64,000 bases of DNA from Petaurus breviceps papuanus (GCA_028583685.1 JAMXIF010000002.1:61625735-61689734), one strand, 5' to 3'. Shown: positions 22,495 through 33,469, numbered from the stretch's first letter. Numbers and translations: made by a program. Notes: a model not told the origin generated them from the letters alone.

Positions 22495-22549
22495 GAGCCG
22501 GAGCTGCTGGAAGGTCGTGCTTCTACTCCGCCATCTTGGCTCCGCCCCC
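22495..22549 (-). promoter_or_regulatory. HAL1/L1 5'-UTR start with YY1-like and GC-box motifs
   Basis: On the minus strand GGGGGCGGAGCCAAGATGGCGG carries a GC box (GGGGCGG) and AAGATGGCGG, the YY1-type motif that directs start-site choice in human L1. The human L1 5' end (GGAGCCAAGATGGCC) is nearly the same. Activity here is inferred only. Confidence 0.55.
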
Positions 22550-22573
22550 GTGGATTCCATGTCCAATTTTCAA

Positions 22574-23304
22574 CTTCTAGCCACTTAAGGAGGATAGTAT
22601 TTGGGAGAAGGAACAAGAGAAGTATGACAAACTGAAGAGGGGCTAGAGATAAATGAGAAGGACTTCATATGAAGGTGAGGAAAAAATTGAGCTGAAGGAG
22701 GAGACTTAAGGAGGAGAAAGGCTTAAGTGGATGGATTGGAGGAGAATGAAGAACAGAAGAAAATTAAGGAGCTGAGGAAAAGAGGAAGAAACAGTAGAAA
22801 AGTACAAATTCTGGTAAGTATGGAGAGCAAGGGGAATTTGAGAGTGACCTGCAATGAGTGTGTGATGTTTGTGTTTCTGCCAAAGACAAGTGGATAAAGT
22901 CACTTCAGCACAATGTCTGGTACACACTAGTTATTTAATGAATGTTTATTGACTTACTTTGAGAATCTGATTACTTCCCAGGATATCAGGGACAACAATG
23001 CTGAAACAAACAACCAAAAGAATGAAAGAGGTTTCTTGTGAAGACCAAAGGAGCATAGGTAAAACCCAATTTGTCAGGAAGTTGGAAGGTAGACAGCTTT
23101 TACCCAAAGGAAAGAGGAAGAAGACTTCTGAATAATTGATGCTAAAAAATAAATTTGAGATTCTTCCCCAAAAGCAGGGAGGTGGATACTCTGTATTTGT
23201 TTTTTGTCTTCAGAGGAATTAATCGATAGTGTTATCAGATGAAGGCTCATCCACTAAAGGGTAGGGGAAGAAGAAACAAGTAATGGTGACTTCTTTTTGA
23301 GGGC
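22574..23304. other. Mostly unassigned; short L2 end
   Basis: Purine-rich DNA with no gene signal. An L2 3' end (ACAATGTCTGGTACACACTA, TGAATGTTTATTGACTT) lies at about 22905-22960. Confidence 0.4.
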
Positions 23305-23546
23305 TACTGAGGCAGCTTGGTGACCCTGAAGTCAAGAAGGCTCCTCTTCCTGAGTTCAAATCTGGCCTCAGACACTTACTAGCTGTGTGACACTGGATAA
23401 ATCATTTAACCCTGTTTGCCTCAGTTTCCTCATCTGTAAAATAAGCTAGAGAAGGAAAAGACAAAATACTCCAGTATTTTTGCCAAGAAAACCCTAAATG
23501 GGGTCATGAAGAGTTGGATGTGACTGAAACAATTGAACAACAAAAA
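23305..23546 (+). mobile_element. MAR1-type SINE
   Basis: GAGTTCAAATCTGGCCTCAG, GCTGTGTGACACTGG, TGCCAAGAAAACCCTAAATG and the tail ACTGAAACAATTGAACAACA are present. The head is diverged. Confidence 0.85.
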
Positions 23547-24199
23547 GTGACAAAGATAGAGAGGTTCATTGGCTTTCCAGGGCATGTATTTAAGACAAGA
23601 CAGAGAATCTTCCAATATCATGAATAGATGGCTACTAGACAGTGATTTTTTTTGGTTTACATGGGCACAAGTGATACTGCCAGGAAAAACCTAGCCACTA
23701 TTGTTCAGGATTATCAAGTTTTGTGCAAGAAAATGAAGACCTAAAAAAGACAGTTTGTTTTCATCTCTGCTACATATCAGAGTCAAAGGATTTGGAAAAC
23801 AAAGGGAGATTTGGAAAGTAATTAGTTAATTAAGAAGATAGTGTATGTGAATGAAATTAGGATTTTGTGATTGATCATGGATTAAATTAAAATATAACAA
23901 TTATTGGCTCTTGCTCAGGGATGGTGTGAACTAAACAAGGAATGCACTTTCCTTAAGTCTTGAAAATGTAATCAAAAGAGCTTTAAATGAAAAGAAGCAG
24001 GAGGGACAAAACTGAACAATAGAGAATGTAGCATAAAGAGCTGTTAAGATACCCAGAAATTCAAAGGAGACAAAATTCAGCAAAACCCTTGGCTTTTATA
24101 TGTCTATGGAAGAGATCAAAGTATGGATGTCAAACCAAACGAACTACAGATTCTAATGTATGAGTAAATTTTATCTTATAAGTGTCATTAAAGTTTGGT
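23547..24199. other. Unassigned, AT-rich
   Basis: No family or coding signal was recognised. Confidence 0.4.
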
Positions 24200-26035
24200 T
24201 GGATTAGACCCATGAATAGAATTTGGCTCTGGATAGCTACATATTATTTAAAAGAAACAAGACAGGTATAAGATATGAGAAAAGGATGGCATTGCATAAT
24301 AAGAAATTCACTCACGTGAAGAAATCCAGGAACTTGGGGTGGAGAGTAAGAACTTTTGGAGAAAGATTAGTGGATTCAGAAACAGAATCAATTTTACAAA
24401 AATTTTATCATTTAATCGAAGTGTGCTGAGGACCACCTGGACAGAATGAGGGAACAATTGAAGAGTTCATGAAAGAGATCACAAGCCTAGTGGCAAAGAC
24501 ATGATACACTGGTGATGGGGGCACTTCAACTAATTGGACTGAAGCATTTTATCTGACCTTCTGGCTGAAGTAGAGTAAGTAATATTTTTTCACTTGCCAT
24601 AATAATTATTTCATCCTTCAAAAGGTGGAGGAACCAAAATTTTTCTGGATCTTTCTCACTTTTAGGGGAAGAGTTGGTTATTAAGGTGGGGATGATGAGT
24701 TAGCTGGGAAGTGGTCTCTCCAGCCTAGAGTTTGGGGAAAGCCTAGAATCATCTATTGTGATTTTTTTTGGGGGGGGAGTAGATATTGAAGAATCCAGAA
24801 AGAAGGATAGACTACCATAGACTAAAACTCTGCAGGGCAAGTCATTCTGGAAAGGATAGCATGCTTTCAAGAATGAAATTATGAAGACAGGAAGAGGAAA
24901 AATGTCAGTGAGGAAAAGTGTTATTTACATAAGTTGATATGAATATAAAAGGAAATTTGCCAGCCAATTTAGGTTTTCTTTTTAAAAGACATAGAAGATA
25001 TAAGCAAGAACAAGTAATACTGGATGAATAAAAAAGTCTGTCATGATCCTGTAATAAAAATCTCAGGAATGCTAGCCTTCAGAATAAGCTAAGACTATTA
25101 AGGAAAACTAAGGAAGAAAAAGTTTTATTTAAACTTTATTGAAGTAAGTGAAGGATGAAAGAAGGGAGAGAACCCACACTTAGGGAGGAGAGAAAAGAGA
25201 AGGAATAAATGTTCAATTCTCATTTCACTTCTGCTGTCTCTGCCAAGAAGAGTGATGATTAGACTGGAGAACTCCCCCGACCTCCCCCAACAAAAAAAGT
25301 TATCAGGGAATTGATAATCAAGGTTAGTAAGGAAGTAGAAAGAGAACCATTGACAAGTTTACCATATAGCCCAGATGAATTACATTCTTGGGAATTGAAA
25401 TACAGTTATCCCTTCCACATCATGACTTTCCCCACTGAAGTTTTGATATATTGCTGGTCAGCAAAAGAAATTAAATGGTATTTTTGGGGGGTTTTATAGA
25501 TGCTGCAGATAACATGCCAAGGGCAGCTGATGACTCAGAAAAATTTCAGAAACTCAGAAATACATAAAATATATGTCCAGTTTTGCATAATATCAATATA
25601 TTTTATCTTTCAGTACCAAAATAATTCAGACTTCTTCTCTGGTATGAAGGGAGGGCCAAAACATTTTACATGGATATTCCAGATTATGGGGACACCACAG
25701 TCCTATACTTTATGGTATGGAAGGGATAACTGTAACTGGGAGATGTTATTAGTCTGAGCTACTAACAATGACCTTTGAAGAATGGTGGGCAAGGGGAACA
25801 AAAATGCAATATTAGAGAAAGGCAATTTTCACCCCTCCCCTTTTCCCCCTAAAAGACAGAATAATGAAGCCTGCAAAATGTGGGGCAATAAGCTTTACTT
25901 GAAAATTTGGAAAATTTCTAGAGCATATTATTAAAGGGATGGTTAGTGATTAGCTAGACAAAGAAACGGTGATCACAAAGAGATAGCATGGTTTCATCAC
26001 ATGGATGGCAAGCTCAATGTGAGTAAATTATTGAC
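24200..26035 (+). mobile_element. Degraded CR1/L3-type LINE, RT region
   Basis: Near 25.88-26.02 kb the plus strand reads KFGKFLEHIIKGMVSD and HGFITW, matching the CR1/L3 RT order 'ekilEqIIk...QHGFvkgk'. A near-identical segment is at 39.35 kb. Upstream text (EEWWARGTKMQY at 25.77 kb) fits the linker before it. The region 24.2-25.7 kb is assigned by continuity only and is heavily broken. Confidence 0.45.
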
Positions 26036-26125
26036 AATTATTATTATTATTAATTATTATTATAATTATAATATATTAATATAATTATTATAAATTAATA
26101 TATTATTATCAATAATTTAATATGA
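26036..26125. repeat. ATT-rich low-complexity tract
   Basis: Imperfect TTA, ATA and AAT repeats run for about 90 bases. Confidence 0.9.
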
Positions 26126-26184
26126 GAACCAAGAAAGTCAATGCAACCTTATGCTTCATGAAAAAATGCATCACTGCATTCAAA

Positions 26185-26665
26185 CAATAATCATTTACTA
26201 AGACTTGCAATGTACCAGGCACCATGCTAAAAACTGGGGATACAAATACAAAGCATGAAACAATTCCTATTCTTTTTTTTTGTTTTTTCCTCCCTTTTAA
26301 AAAATATTTATTTTTAGTTTACAACATTCAGTTCCACAAGCTTTTGAATTCCAAATTTTCTCCCCCTTTCTCACCTCCGCCTTCCCCAAGACAACATGCA
26401 ATCTGATAGAGGCTGTACATATATATTCACATTAAACATATTTTCACATTAGTCATGTTGCAAAGAAGACTTATAACCAATGGAATGAACCATAAGAAAG
26501 AAGAAACAAAACAAAACAGAGAGAGAGAGCAAATAGTATGCTTCGATCTGCATTCAGACTCTGTAATACTTTCTCTAGTTATGGATAGCATTTTCCATCA
26601 TGAGCCTTTTGGAGAACAATTCCTACACTTAAGGAGCTTACATTCTATCCAGGGAGACTATATAT
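26185..26665 (-). mobile_element. L2 3' end, antisense, split by an L1
   Basis: The left part CAATGTACCAGGCACCATGC...GGGGATACAAATAC (26185-26269) and the right part AAGGAGCTTACATTCTATCC (26632-26651) are contiguous in L2. An L1 3' end was inserted between them. Confidence 0.75.
26270..26614 (-). mobile_element. L1 3' end inserted into L2
   Basis: The TSD AACAATTCCTA is at 26259-26269 and 26615-26625. It has a T-rich tail, then antisense 3' UTR text (ACAACATTCAGTTCCACAAG, GAATTCCAAATTTTCTCCCC, CATGTTGCAAAG). About 345 bp, 5'-truncated. Confidence 0.85.
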
Positions 26666-27079
26666 ATATATATATATAGTATAAGGTAGTGACCCTTCTA
26701 AATGTGGCTATTTTAGTTGCTAAAAAGACAGGAAAGAAATATTTGTGTAAGGAATGTTGATAAAATTAGCTTTAGAAGAAATATAACTTCTCAGATACTA
26801 CATGACATCCCTGCAGGAGGCAAATTAAATCTTCACCCTTGGACACTGATGGGAAGAGAGAATGACTATACCTCAGGTATGCAGATTTAAAGACACAGGT
26901 AGTTCTTATTGCATAGCCAAAGGAGATGGTAGAGCGATATACAATGTCCATGCATATTCCAATCTCCCCCAAAGGAAGTCCCTGGAGTCTCCCACTTGGG
27001 AATTTCACTTTAGGTCATCAGAATGCACCAAAACCCTGTTATACTTATACATAGTTATTTTTGTATTACCTTTAAGGAT
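26666..27079. other. Unassigned
   Basis: Neither a repeat nor a coding signal was recognised. Confidence 0.4.
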
Positions 27080-27175
27080 AGGGACTCTGTCTTTTTTTTT
27101 TTTTGCATTCTTAGTGCTCAGCAAAGTGTCTGGCACATAGGATGTACATAATAATGTTTGTTGACTTCATTTAAT
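27080..27175 (+). mobile_element. L2 LINE 3' end
   Basis: GGGACTCTGTC, TTAGTGCTCAGCAAAGTGTC, TGGCACATAGGATGTACATA and GTTTGTTGACTTC are the L2 terminal motifs. Confidence 0.85.
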
Positions 27176-27184
27176 GTGGAAGAG

Positions 27185-27545
27185 TGAGGAAGAGTCTAAG
27201 ATAAAGCTAAGGTTATGAATCTGAGAGGTTAGAAGAATGAGAGGTTAGAAGAATCTGCATAATTAAAACCGTGGGAGCTGATGAGATCACTAAGAAAGAA
27301 TAAAAGGAAAAGAAAAGAGGGCCTAGGACAGAGCCCTTAGGAATGCTCATAATTAGGATGTGGATATGGATGATGCAAAGGAGCAGACACTTAGTTGGAG
27401 AATCAGGAAAGGGTAGTGTTATGAAAACCCAGAGAGAAAAGAGAATCCTGGGAGAAGGGTGGTCAATAGTGTTAAAGTGCTACAAAGCGGTTAAGGACTA
27501 GGAAAATACCATTACATCTGGAAATTAGGAGGGTAAAAATTAAGA
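27185..27545 (-). mobile_element. L2 LINE reverse transcriptase fragment
   Basis: The minus strand reads NTIDHPSPR near 27470 and IPKGSVLGPLFFSF near 27320, the L2 RT blocks 'DTVDHPFLL' and 'VPQGSVLGPLLFSL'. The motif K for Q is a single replacement; the rest of the frame is degraded. Confidence 0.8.
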
Positions 27546-27662
27546 GATTCTTGCTTTTGCCTTATTGTTTAATAAATGTTTTATAATGAAGAATTAATAG
27601 TGCTAGTTTGATGTGCTGATTTTGTGAAAATAAGCATACTGGTTGGGATTCTACACCTGGGG

Positions 27663-27820
27663 GTAGAGAGGGAGAGGAAGGGAGAAAGAGAGAGAGAAGA
27701 GAGACAGAGACAGAGAGAGACAGAGAGAAAGAGAGAGGAGAGAGAGACAGAGAAAAACAGAGACAGAGATAGAGAGAGAATGAGAGAGATGGAGACAGAA
27801 AGGCAGAGAGAATGAGAGTG
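27663..27820. repeat. GA-rich purine tract
   Basis: About 155 bases of GAGA, GACAGA and GGGA units. The overlapping 63-residue frame is a translation of the tract. Confidence 0.9.
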
Positions 27821-27839
27821 TTAAGTAATAGCTATGCTA

Positions 27840-28310
27840 CTCTTACCCTGGGGAATTACCTCAGCCTGCTGACTCTGATAACATTAGAGAAAGCAGTTTC
27901 ACTTGAGCAATAACAGCTCACCATTGAAAACCTGAAAGTTCTGTTGTATTCTGACCTAGTCAGACATTGGTGAATATTTGGTCCTGGGCACCACAATTTA
28001 GGAAAGACATTGAGAAGCTGGAGAGTATCAAGAAAAGAACAACCAGATGAAGTGCTTTCTCTCATTCTCTATGGGGATCAGGTGAAGGGACTTCTCATCT
28101 TTAGAGAAAGGAAGGCTTAGTAGTAAGGAAATTAGAAATACACATAGGTGCATTAGGGTTCCTCAAGGGGTAATAGGTTTCTCCTCATTGGAGGTCTTTA
28201 GCAAGGGCTGGAAGAGCACTTGTCAGGTGTGTGAGAGAAGAGGGTCTTTTTCGGGACTGGTCACTCTAGGGTTTCTTCCAACTTTTAAAACCTGCAATTC
28301 TATGAGAGTG
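27840..28310 (+). mobile_element. CR1/L3-type LINE 3' end
   Basis: GGGCACCACAATTTAGGAAA, GACATTGAGAAGCTGGAG, ATTGGAGGTCTTTAGCAAG, GCACTTGTCAGG and GGTTTCTTCCAACTTTTAAA follow the well-known CR1/L3 C-terminal and 3' end order. Confidence 0.75.
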
Positions 28311-28359
28311 GTGCGCTCCTGGCAGGTCCTGGGTCTAGTGCGTAGTGTTGACATGAGTG

Positions 28360-28436
28360 GAAGACACATTGCCTTTCTTTACATTTACCATAATTCCTAG
28401 CACATAATAAGTTCTTAAATGCTTATTGACTGACAG
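28360..28436 (+). mobile_element. L2 LINE 3' end
   Basis: CCATAATTCCTAGCACATAA and TTCTTAAATGCTTATTGACT are L2 terminal motifs. Confidence 0.8.
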
Positions 28437-28663
28437 GGAAGAGAGAAGGCAAATGAGGAGCCACCATGAGTGAACTTGGAACTCTAGAAGGAGACTTGCT
28501 TGTTGGGTTCAAGTAGAGAATTTTCTACAACCCGGATGGAAGTCTGATGTGTAAGACTTGGGGACTGTGAGCATCATTTTGCAAAAGAAGGCTTAGATAC
28601 AGTGGAGATAGATTTATTTGAGCTGTGGACACACTTAGAGGTTGTTCACATTTTGGCCAGGTA

Positions 28664-29088
28664 CCGTGTTTCCCCGATAATAAGACACTGTCTTATTAGT
28701 TTTTTTTGGACAGAAAAACACCAGAGGGCTTATTTTCAGGGGAGGGCTTATTTTAATGAACATTGACAGCAATTTTAATAAACAGGTAAATGTGAACAAA
28801 AAAATGTACCTTTATTCAATAAGCAAATCACTGGGGAAGAACAGGATGACGCGCTCACTGCTGCAGCTCTGATTGGATGCAGCTCGGAGCGCGGCGTGTG
28901 TTTCACGGGGTGGGGGGACGGTGCATACAGAGGGTACCGTGATGTAGCGTGTAGCGCAGGGGATCACCTTCACTACAGTAGCAATCTCAATAGGGCTTAT
29001 TTTCGGGGGAGGGTTTATTTTAGAGGAATCTTACACAGTAAGGGGAGGGCTTATTTTTGGGATAGGTCTTATTATCGGGGAAACATGG
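28664..29088. mobile_element. TA-flanked MITE with 24-bp inverted repeats
   Basis: The left end CCGTGTTTCCCCGATAATAA and the right end (complement) CCATGTTTCCCCGATAATAA agree at 23 of the first 24 positions. Both are flanked by TA (28662-28663 and 29089-29090), the target of Tc1/mariner-type transposases. Subterminal GGGCTTATTTT...GGGG repeats occur near both ends. At 425 bp with no transposase it is non-autonomous. The 73-residue open frame inside is an artefact of the repeats. Confidence 0.85.
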
Positions 29089-29090
29089 TA

Positions 29091-29517
29091 GTAGAGAGGT
29101 ATCTCTTGGGAAGGTAAGGAATGCCATCTGCTGTAAGCTGAGGAGTGTGACAGAATTGTGCGAAACAACTAATGGGGACGTTCGTGCATAAATGCTGAGA
29201 ACTGAGGGCGCTGGACAGAATGGGGCCTGAGCAGAGCAGCTGCAATGAGAACTCAGAACGGTAGGAAGGAGGGTTGCATAACACAGGGGATTAGATGAGA
29301 GGTAAGATGAGAAGATGGCCACTACCTGCTGGAAGGCTGAGGTCCAGCTGTGGAGGTCAAGGGGAAGGAGGGGCAGCAGGAGGCACCAACTATTAACAAG
29401 GAGGCTGAAGCAGGATTTGGTGAGTATTTTCTATTTTTCCATCGGTGTAGGGAACTCTTGGTGAGGAAACTCCCTTTGCCAGTTTGGATAAGTACATTTT
29501 CTGCAATTTCCATTCTC
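29091..29517. other. Unassigned
   Basis: GC is slightly higher than in the neighbourhood. Overlapping minus-strand frames of 70-100 residues have no recognisable domain. Confidence 0.4.
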
Positions 29518-29532
29518 AAAGAGTTGCTTGGA

Positions 29533-30110
29533 TGGCTGCACAAGTTGTGGTATATGCATGTTATGGAATACTATTGTGCTATAAGAAACGAGGAGCAGAC
29601 GGTCTTCATATTTACCTGGAGAGGCTTAAAAGAACTAATGCTGAGTGAGAAGAGTAGAACCAGGAGAAATTTGTACACAATTACAGACGCAACATATGTG
29701 TGATGACCAACTTTGATAGACTGGACTCTTCTCAGCAATGTAGTGATATGAGTCAATCCCAAAAGACTCATGATGGAGAGAGATGTCTACATCCAGAGAA
29801 AGAACTAGAAAGAACTGAGTTTGAATCCAGATCGAAGCAAACTACCTGATCTTTTTCTTTTTCTTGTTTGGTTTTATTTCCTCTTTACCATTTTTCATTC
29901 CATCTGATACAACCCATCTTTATAACTTGACTAATGTCTAATGTGAAAGTATTTGCAGATCCTATAGTTGATTGTATGCCGCCATGGGGGGGGGGGAAAT
30001 GGAGGAAGGGAGACAGAATTAAAAACTCAAGGAATTGTGGAATTGAATCTTGTAAACTAAAAGTAAATAAACAAATTAATAAAAAAAGAAAAAAGTTAAA
30101 AATTAAAAAA
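29533..30110 (+). mobile_element. 5'-truncated L1 with TSD
   Basis: The TSD AAAGAGTTGCTTGGA is at 29518-29532 and 30111-30125. The insert begins in the ORF2 C-terminus (VMEYYCAIRNEEQTVF, TWRGLKELMLSEKSR), homologous to the human L1 'MEYYAAIKNDEF..TWMKLETIILS' end. The 3' UTR and an A-rich tail follow. At 578 bp it is a typical truncated L1 copy. Confidence 0.9.
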
Positions 30111-30127
30111 AAAGAGTTGCTTGGAAT

Positions 30128-30245
30128 AATGAGAAGTTAAATGACTTCCCAAAGTCAAACAATTTATACATCAGGGGCAGGACCTGAACTGAGATATCAA
30201 GATACAAAATTGGTATTTCACTGATGATGCTATCTCTCCCTGTCT
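30128..30245 (-). mobile_element. MIR-like SINE, antisense
   Basis: GTTAAATGACTTCCCAAAGT and GGGGCAGGACCTGAACTGAG fit the antisense MIR core. Confidence 0.55.
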
Positions 30246-31539
30246 CTTTCCCTTTTCATTTCTATATATGTGTATATCTGTATGTATACATATGTAAGAC
30301 TTGGGGATTATTATGTGTATGTATGTGTATGCACATATACACACATTGCTTACATGCCAGGGCCCATTTTTCCACTAAGCTGTGGGCATGAATGCTATCA
30401 TTTTTCGTCAGACTTTTTTCCCTCCTTTTGTGGAGCTGAGATGGGGAGGGACAGTGTTATGGGATGTAAAGGAGATTGACCTTATATTCTGGAGTTTGTT
30501 TCCCTGCATTTAATCACTTTTATTAAAATCCATCTCACATTGCTAGCACATTAAAAATATATTTAGTTTCACACTGTTCGTGCCTTTAGAAACTAGCTGT
30601 CTGCCCACTTCCCCCACCCCCTGCAATCTTGGGAAATAGGTTTGAGGATATTAGGCTGACTCTTCCAAACAGCAGAGCAGAGAGACATCTCAGAAATATG
30701 CCCACTGTGCTAGACTTGTTCTTGGCTCTCAGAATAGCTTCAGCATTTATATACAGAAGTGGGAGACAGCTTTGCTGATTACTCACAGAGTAGGATAAGG
30801 AGACAGGAACAGGGGTCTGTAATGCCAGTTGGGATGGAGATCTCTGCTGGACGGGCATAGCTCTTCACCGGCATTCCTCCCCCCCCCCCCCCCTAGACTG
30901 GGTATGTGCTCCAGTGCTGAATGCTAAAGAGACTGAGAGCTCAGCTCTGGAGCCTGGGAATGAGGAATGATACGCATAGGAATGTTTGTGTGCAATGACG
31001 AATTAATGGTTTTTAAAGAATTATGTATGTGCTAAATATTGTGACAGAGAAGCTAAAATAACTGTGAAGACCACTCCATATGGCTCCTCTTGTTTATAGC
31101 CTGGATATTTACACTGTTTGCATCTGAATTTTAAATGATTTAGTATTTCAATGTACAGAATGCAGTCTGCCTTCTGACCAGGCAGCTTTTGGTTGTGGTA
31201 GCAGGCAAAGCTGCTTCCCTCTCCTGTAAATAGATGCTGGCAAGGAAGAAGTCTGCCATGGTGGATAGGTTCCTGGGGATGCCTCCCTACTTTGCTGTTA
31301 TATACATTGGCTTTATAGTCTCAGAATTCCATTCACCACACATTACATACATTTGAAGCCATACTGTTGGTCCAGTGTTAGTGGGTGGGGGTGGGAGATT
31401 GTTTCTTAAAGACAGGTACAAAATGTCTTTTGGTTACATAAAATGGAGAGAGATGAGATAAGAAAGCAAATAACCTCTGAGACTTATTGGATCCCTTCCC
31501 TTCTTTCTTTTCCTGACTTTCCTCTATCTTCTTTAGATT
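30246..31539. other. Unique DNA, candidate conserved non-coding stretch
   Basis: No repeat was recognised from about 30480 to 31500, apart from a poly-C run near 30880-30893. The block 30950-31350 has a long non-repetitive AT/GC-balanced texture with homeobox-like ATTA cores. No splice-bounded frame was seen. Confidence 0.3.
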
Positions 31540-32019
31540 GCAAGTTTCTGGAGGAAGATTAGTATCTGCCCCACTCCCATATTTCTTATCCTAGCTCCCC
31601 AGAATGGCTATTAAGGCATTTTTATATGTAAGACAATATGCTTTATACTGTAAGGCAATTTTATATGTATTAATATGAATAAACATTCCGTGAATGTCTG
31701 CTGTCTACCTTAGGAGCTAGTAGCAGACACAAAAGAAAGAATAGAGGGCCTTTGCTTAAGGAATGTGTAATTTACAAAAATGTGGCAATAACACACATAC
31801 ATGTCACACTTAGGAACAATAGCACTGAAACATATGGGCCAAATACACAAGTGGAAAGAAGCAAAATGTGTGTGTAATCAGAAGGGGGAGGGGCATGGTC
31901 TCATGAATATTAAAAACAAAATTGATGTAGTTTTTCTCTCAGCTTCAACAAAGGCCCCTAAACCTGTGCAGGTCCTTGTGTTTTTCTCCCTCACAACAAA
32001 CTCTATTTGTGGGTTTTAT
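31540..32019. other. Mostly unassigned, L2-like ends
   Basis: Short L2-like segments lie near 31540-31700 and 31680-31770 (antisense). The rest is unassigned. Confidence 0.35.
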
Positions 32020-32160
32020 TTTGGGAGGGCAATTGGGGTTAAGTGACTTGCCCAAAGTCACATGGTTAGTAAGTGTGTCAAGTGTCTGAGGCCAGATTTG
32101 AACTCATGTCCTTCTGACTCCAGGGCCGGTGCTCTATTCACTGCACCACCTAGCCTCCCC
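32020..32160 (-). mobile_element. CORE-SINE subtype A
   Basis: The head GGGGAGGCTAGGTGGTGCAG ends at 32160. The tail end is GGAGGGCAATTGGGG. A near-match TSD TCTATTTG..GGTTTTAT lies at 32002-32019 and 32163-32178. Confidence 0.88.
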
Positions 32161-33469
32161 CATCTATTTGGTTTTATACCTGGTAATTCCTGATCCATAT
32201 ATCGCAAAGGAACCTTGAGTATCCATTAGGATGCTGTTACGCAGATAGCAGCACCAACTCTGAAGACAGGAGTATTGCTGTACCTAGATAGTATATCCTC
32301 AGAAAACTACTCAGGACATCTTACTTAAGGGATAAACAACAGATACTGACAAAGGATATATTTTTCCTTTCTTGCCTCCCCTTCTACTCCCCTGTATCTG
32401 TGTATATATTTTAAATATATCGCTGTAGTTTAAAAAAAAACCTCACAAACTCCCCCCCCCCCAACCAAAAACATACCACTCCCTCTGGAAAGTGAATTTT
32501 GATGTACCACTAGGTGGTATTGGTGATCCACAATTGGACAGTGAGGATGCCTGTTACTATAGTAACAAGTTTATAAGTTTACTGGGGATGGTTACCCCTC
32601 CCCCTCTTTTCCCCCCAAATTTTTTTGGAGGAGAAGGACGTAAGTATTCATGGAAGTCTATGCTCTGCAGCAGGGACTGTTAATGTGAAAAGAGGGGGAG
32701 AACCAGCTGGGCATTAGCCCACTGTGCAAGGAAATGAGAAGCCAGAGGTGGGAGAGATCGCTTTTTCTAGTGTAGTGACAAAGCCTGCGTTTGTACAGCT
32801 TAGTGGGACCATAGTGTATTTGATGCGTGCACGGGAATATGGAACGAGAGCTCTAGTCTAATGTATGGACAGCCTGCGGTGGGAGGTAGGACTTTTGTGA
32901 TGTGGCTAAGGGAGGTTGAGCCAGGAGGCCACACCTGTCTGTTTGCATTGTGGGGGAAGGCAATCGATACTTCACACATGCATAAAACATATGTTCATGT
33001 ACTCCAGGATGCTACATGTGTATATGCATATTCACATTCACATGCACACACACACATACATACTCATGGACTTTCATCCCTCTTTGCAGAGTAAAGCTCT
33101 GAGGCCCTTAGTGCCTCCATGCAATATCAAAAGACCACAGCTTCGATCTGCTCAGTACCTCCATCTACTCCCTTTCATTCTCTTCTCCCTGCAGGGCTGC
33201 TGCTCTCTATCAGTATTCAGGATTTGGATGCCCACTGTTGTGGAGACACTATTTACAATTCCAGACAGGCAGCAGGAAGTGCTCCCAGGCCTGCTGCGAT
33301 CCAGATGTGCCTCACTGTGCGGACAGGGAGTGAACTCTTGTGGGAGAAAATCGCTCACCAAATTCCACCTTTTCAGACACCAGGGGACCATTCAGGAAAT
33401 TACCTCTTCCTGAGCAGTGACTAGTTTCCTGGTGTCCTAGGACAAAGATAATTTACTCACTGCAGGTGA
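32161..33469. other. Unassigned
   Basis: Several frames of 60-165 residues overlap here on both strands (32492-33424), but no domain, signal peptide or splice pattern supports a gene. A near-palindrome TACCACTAGGTGGTA is at 32505-32519. Confidence 0.35.

Larger units (their letters stand above)
19637..22556 (-). mobile_element. Full-length HAL1-like LINE without ORF2
   Basis: The 17-bp TSD CCATGTCCAATTTTCAA is at 19620-19636 and 22557-22573. The minus-strand 5' end GGGGGCGGAGCCAAGATGG lies at about 22530-22549, with about 7 extra bases before the TSD. A 5' UTR of about 0.7 kb and ORF1 (21848 to about 20779) are followed by about 1.1 kb of 3' UTR holding G-rich and TA/CA-rich tracts. There is no endonuclease or RT coding sequence. 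The 3' end AATAAAGCAT has almost no A-tail. The structure is that of HAL1; both boundaries are intact, so ORF2 is absent by design and not by 5' truncation. Confidence 0.85.

Noticed and set aside
22120-22635. 171-residue frame as a host exon
   Set aside because: It is antisense to the HAL1 5' UTR and crosses its boundary.
27624-27815. 63-residue RE-rich frame
   Set aside because: It is a translation of the GA-rich purine tract.
28896-29117. 73-residue frame with repeated YFRG
   Set aside because: It lies inside the TA-flanked MITE; the repeats reflect GGGCTTATTTT units read antisense or shifted.
32916-33413. 165-residue open frame as a host gene
   Set aside because: There is no domain, plausible splice context or promoter; several frames overlap on both strands and it runs through a CA-rich tract.
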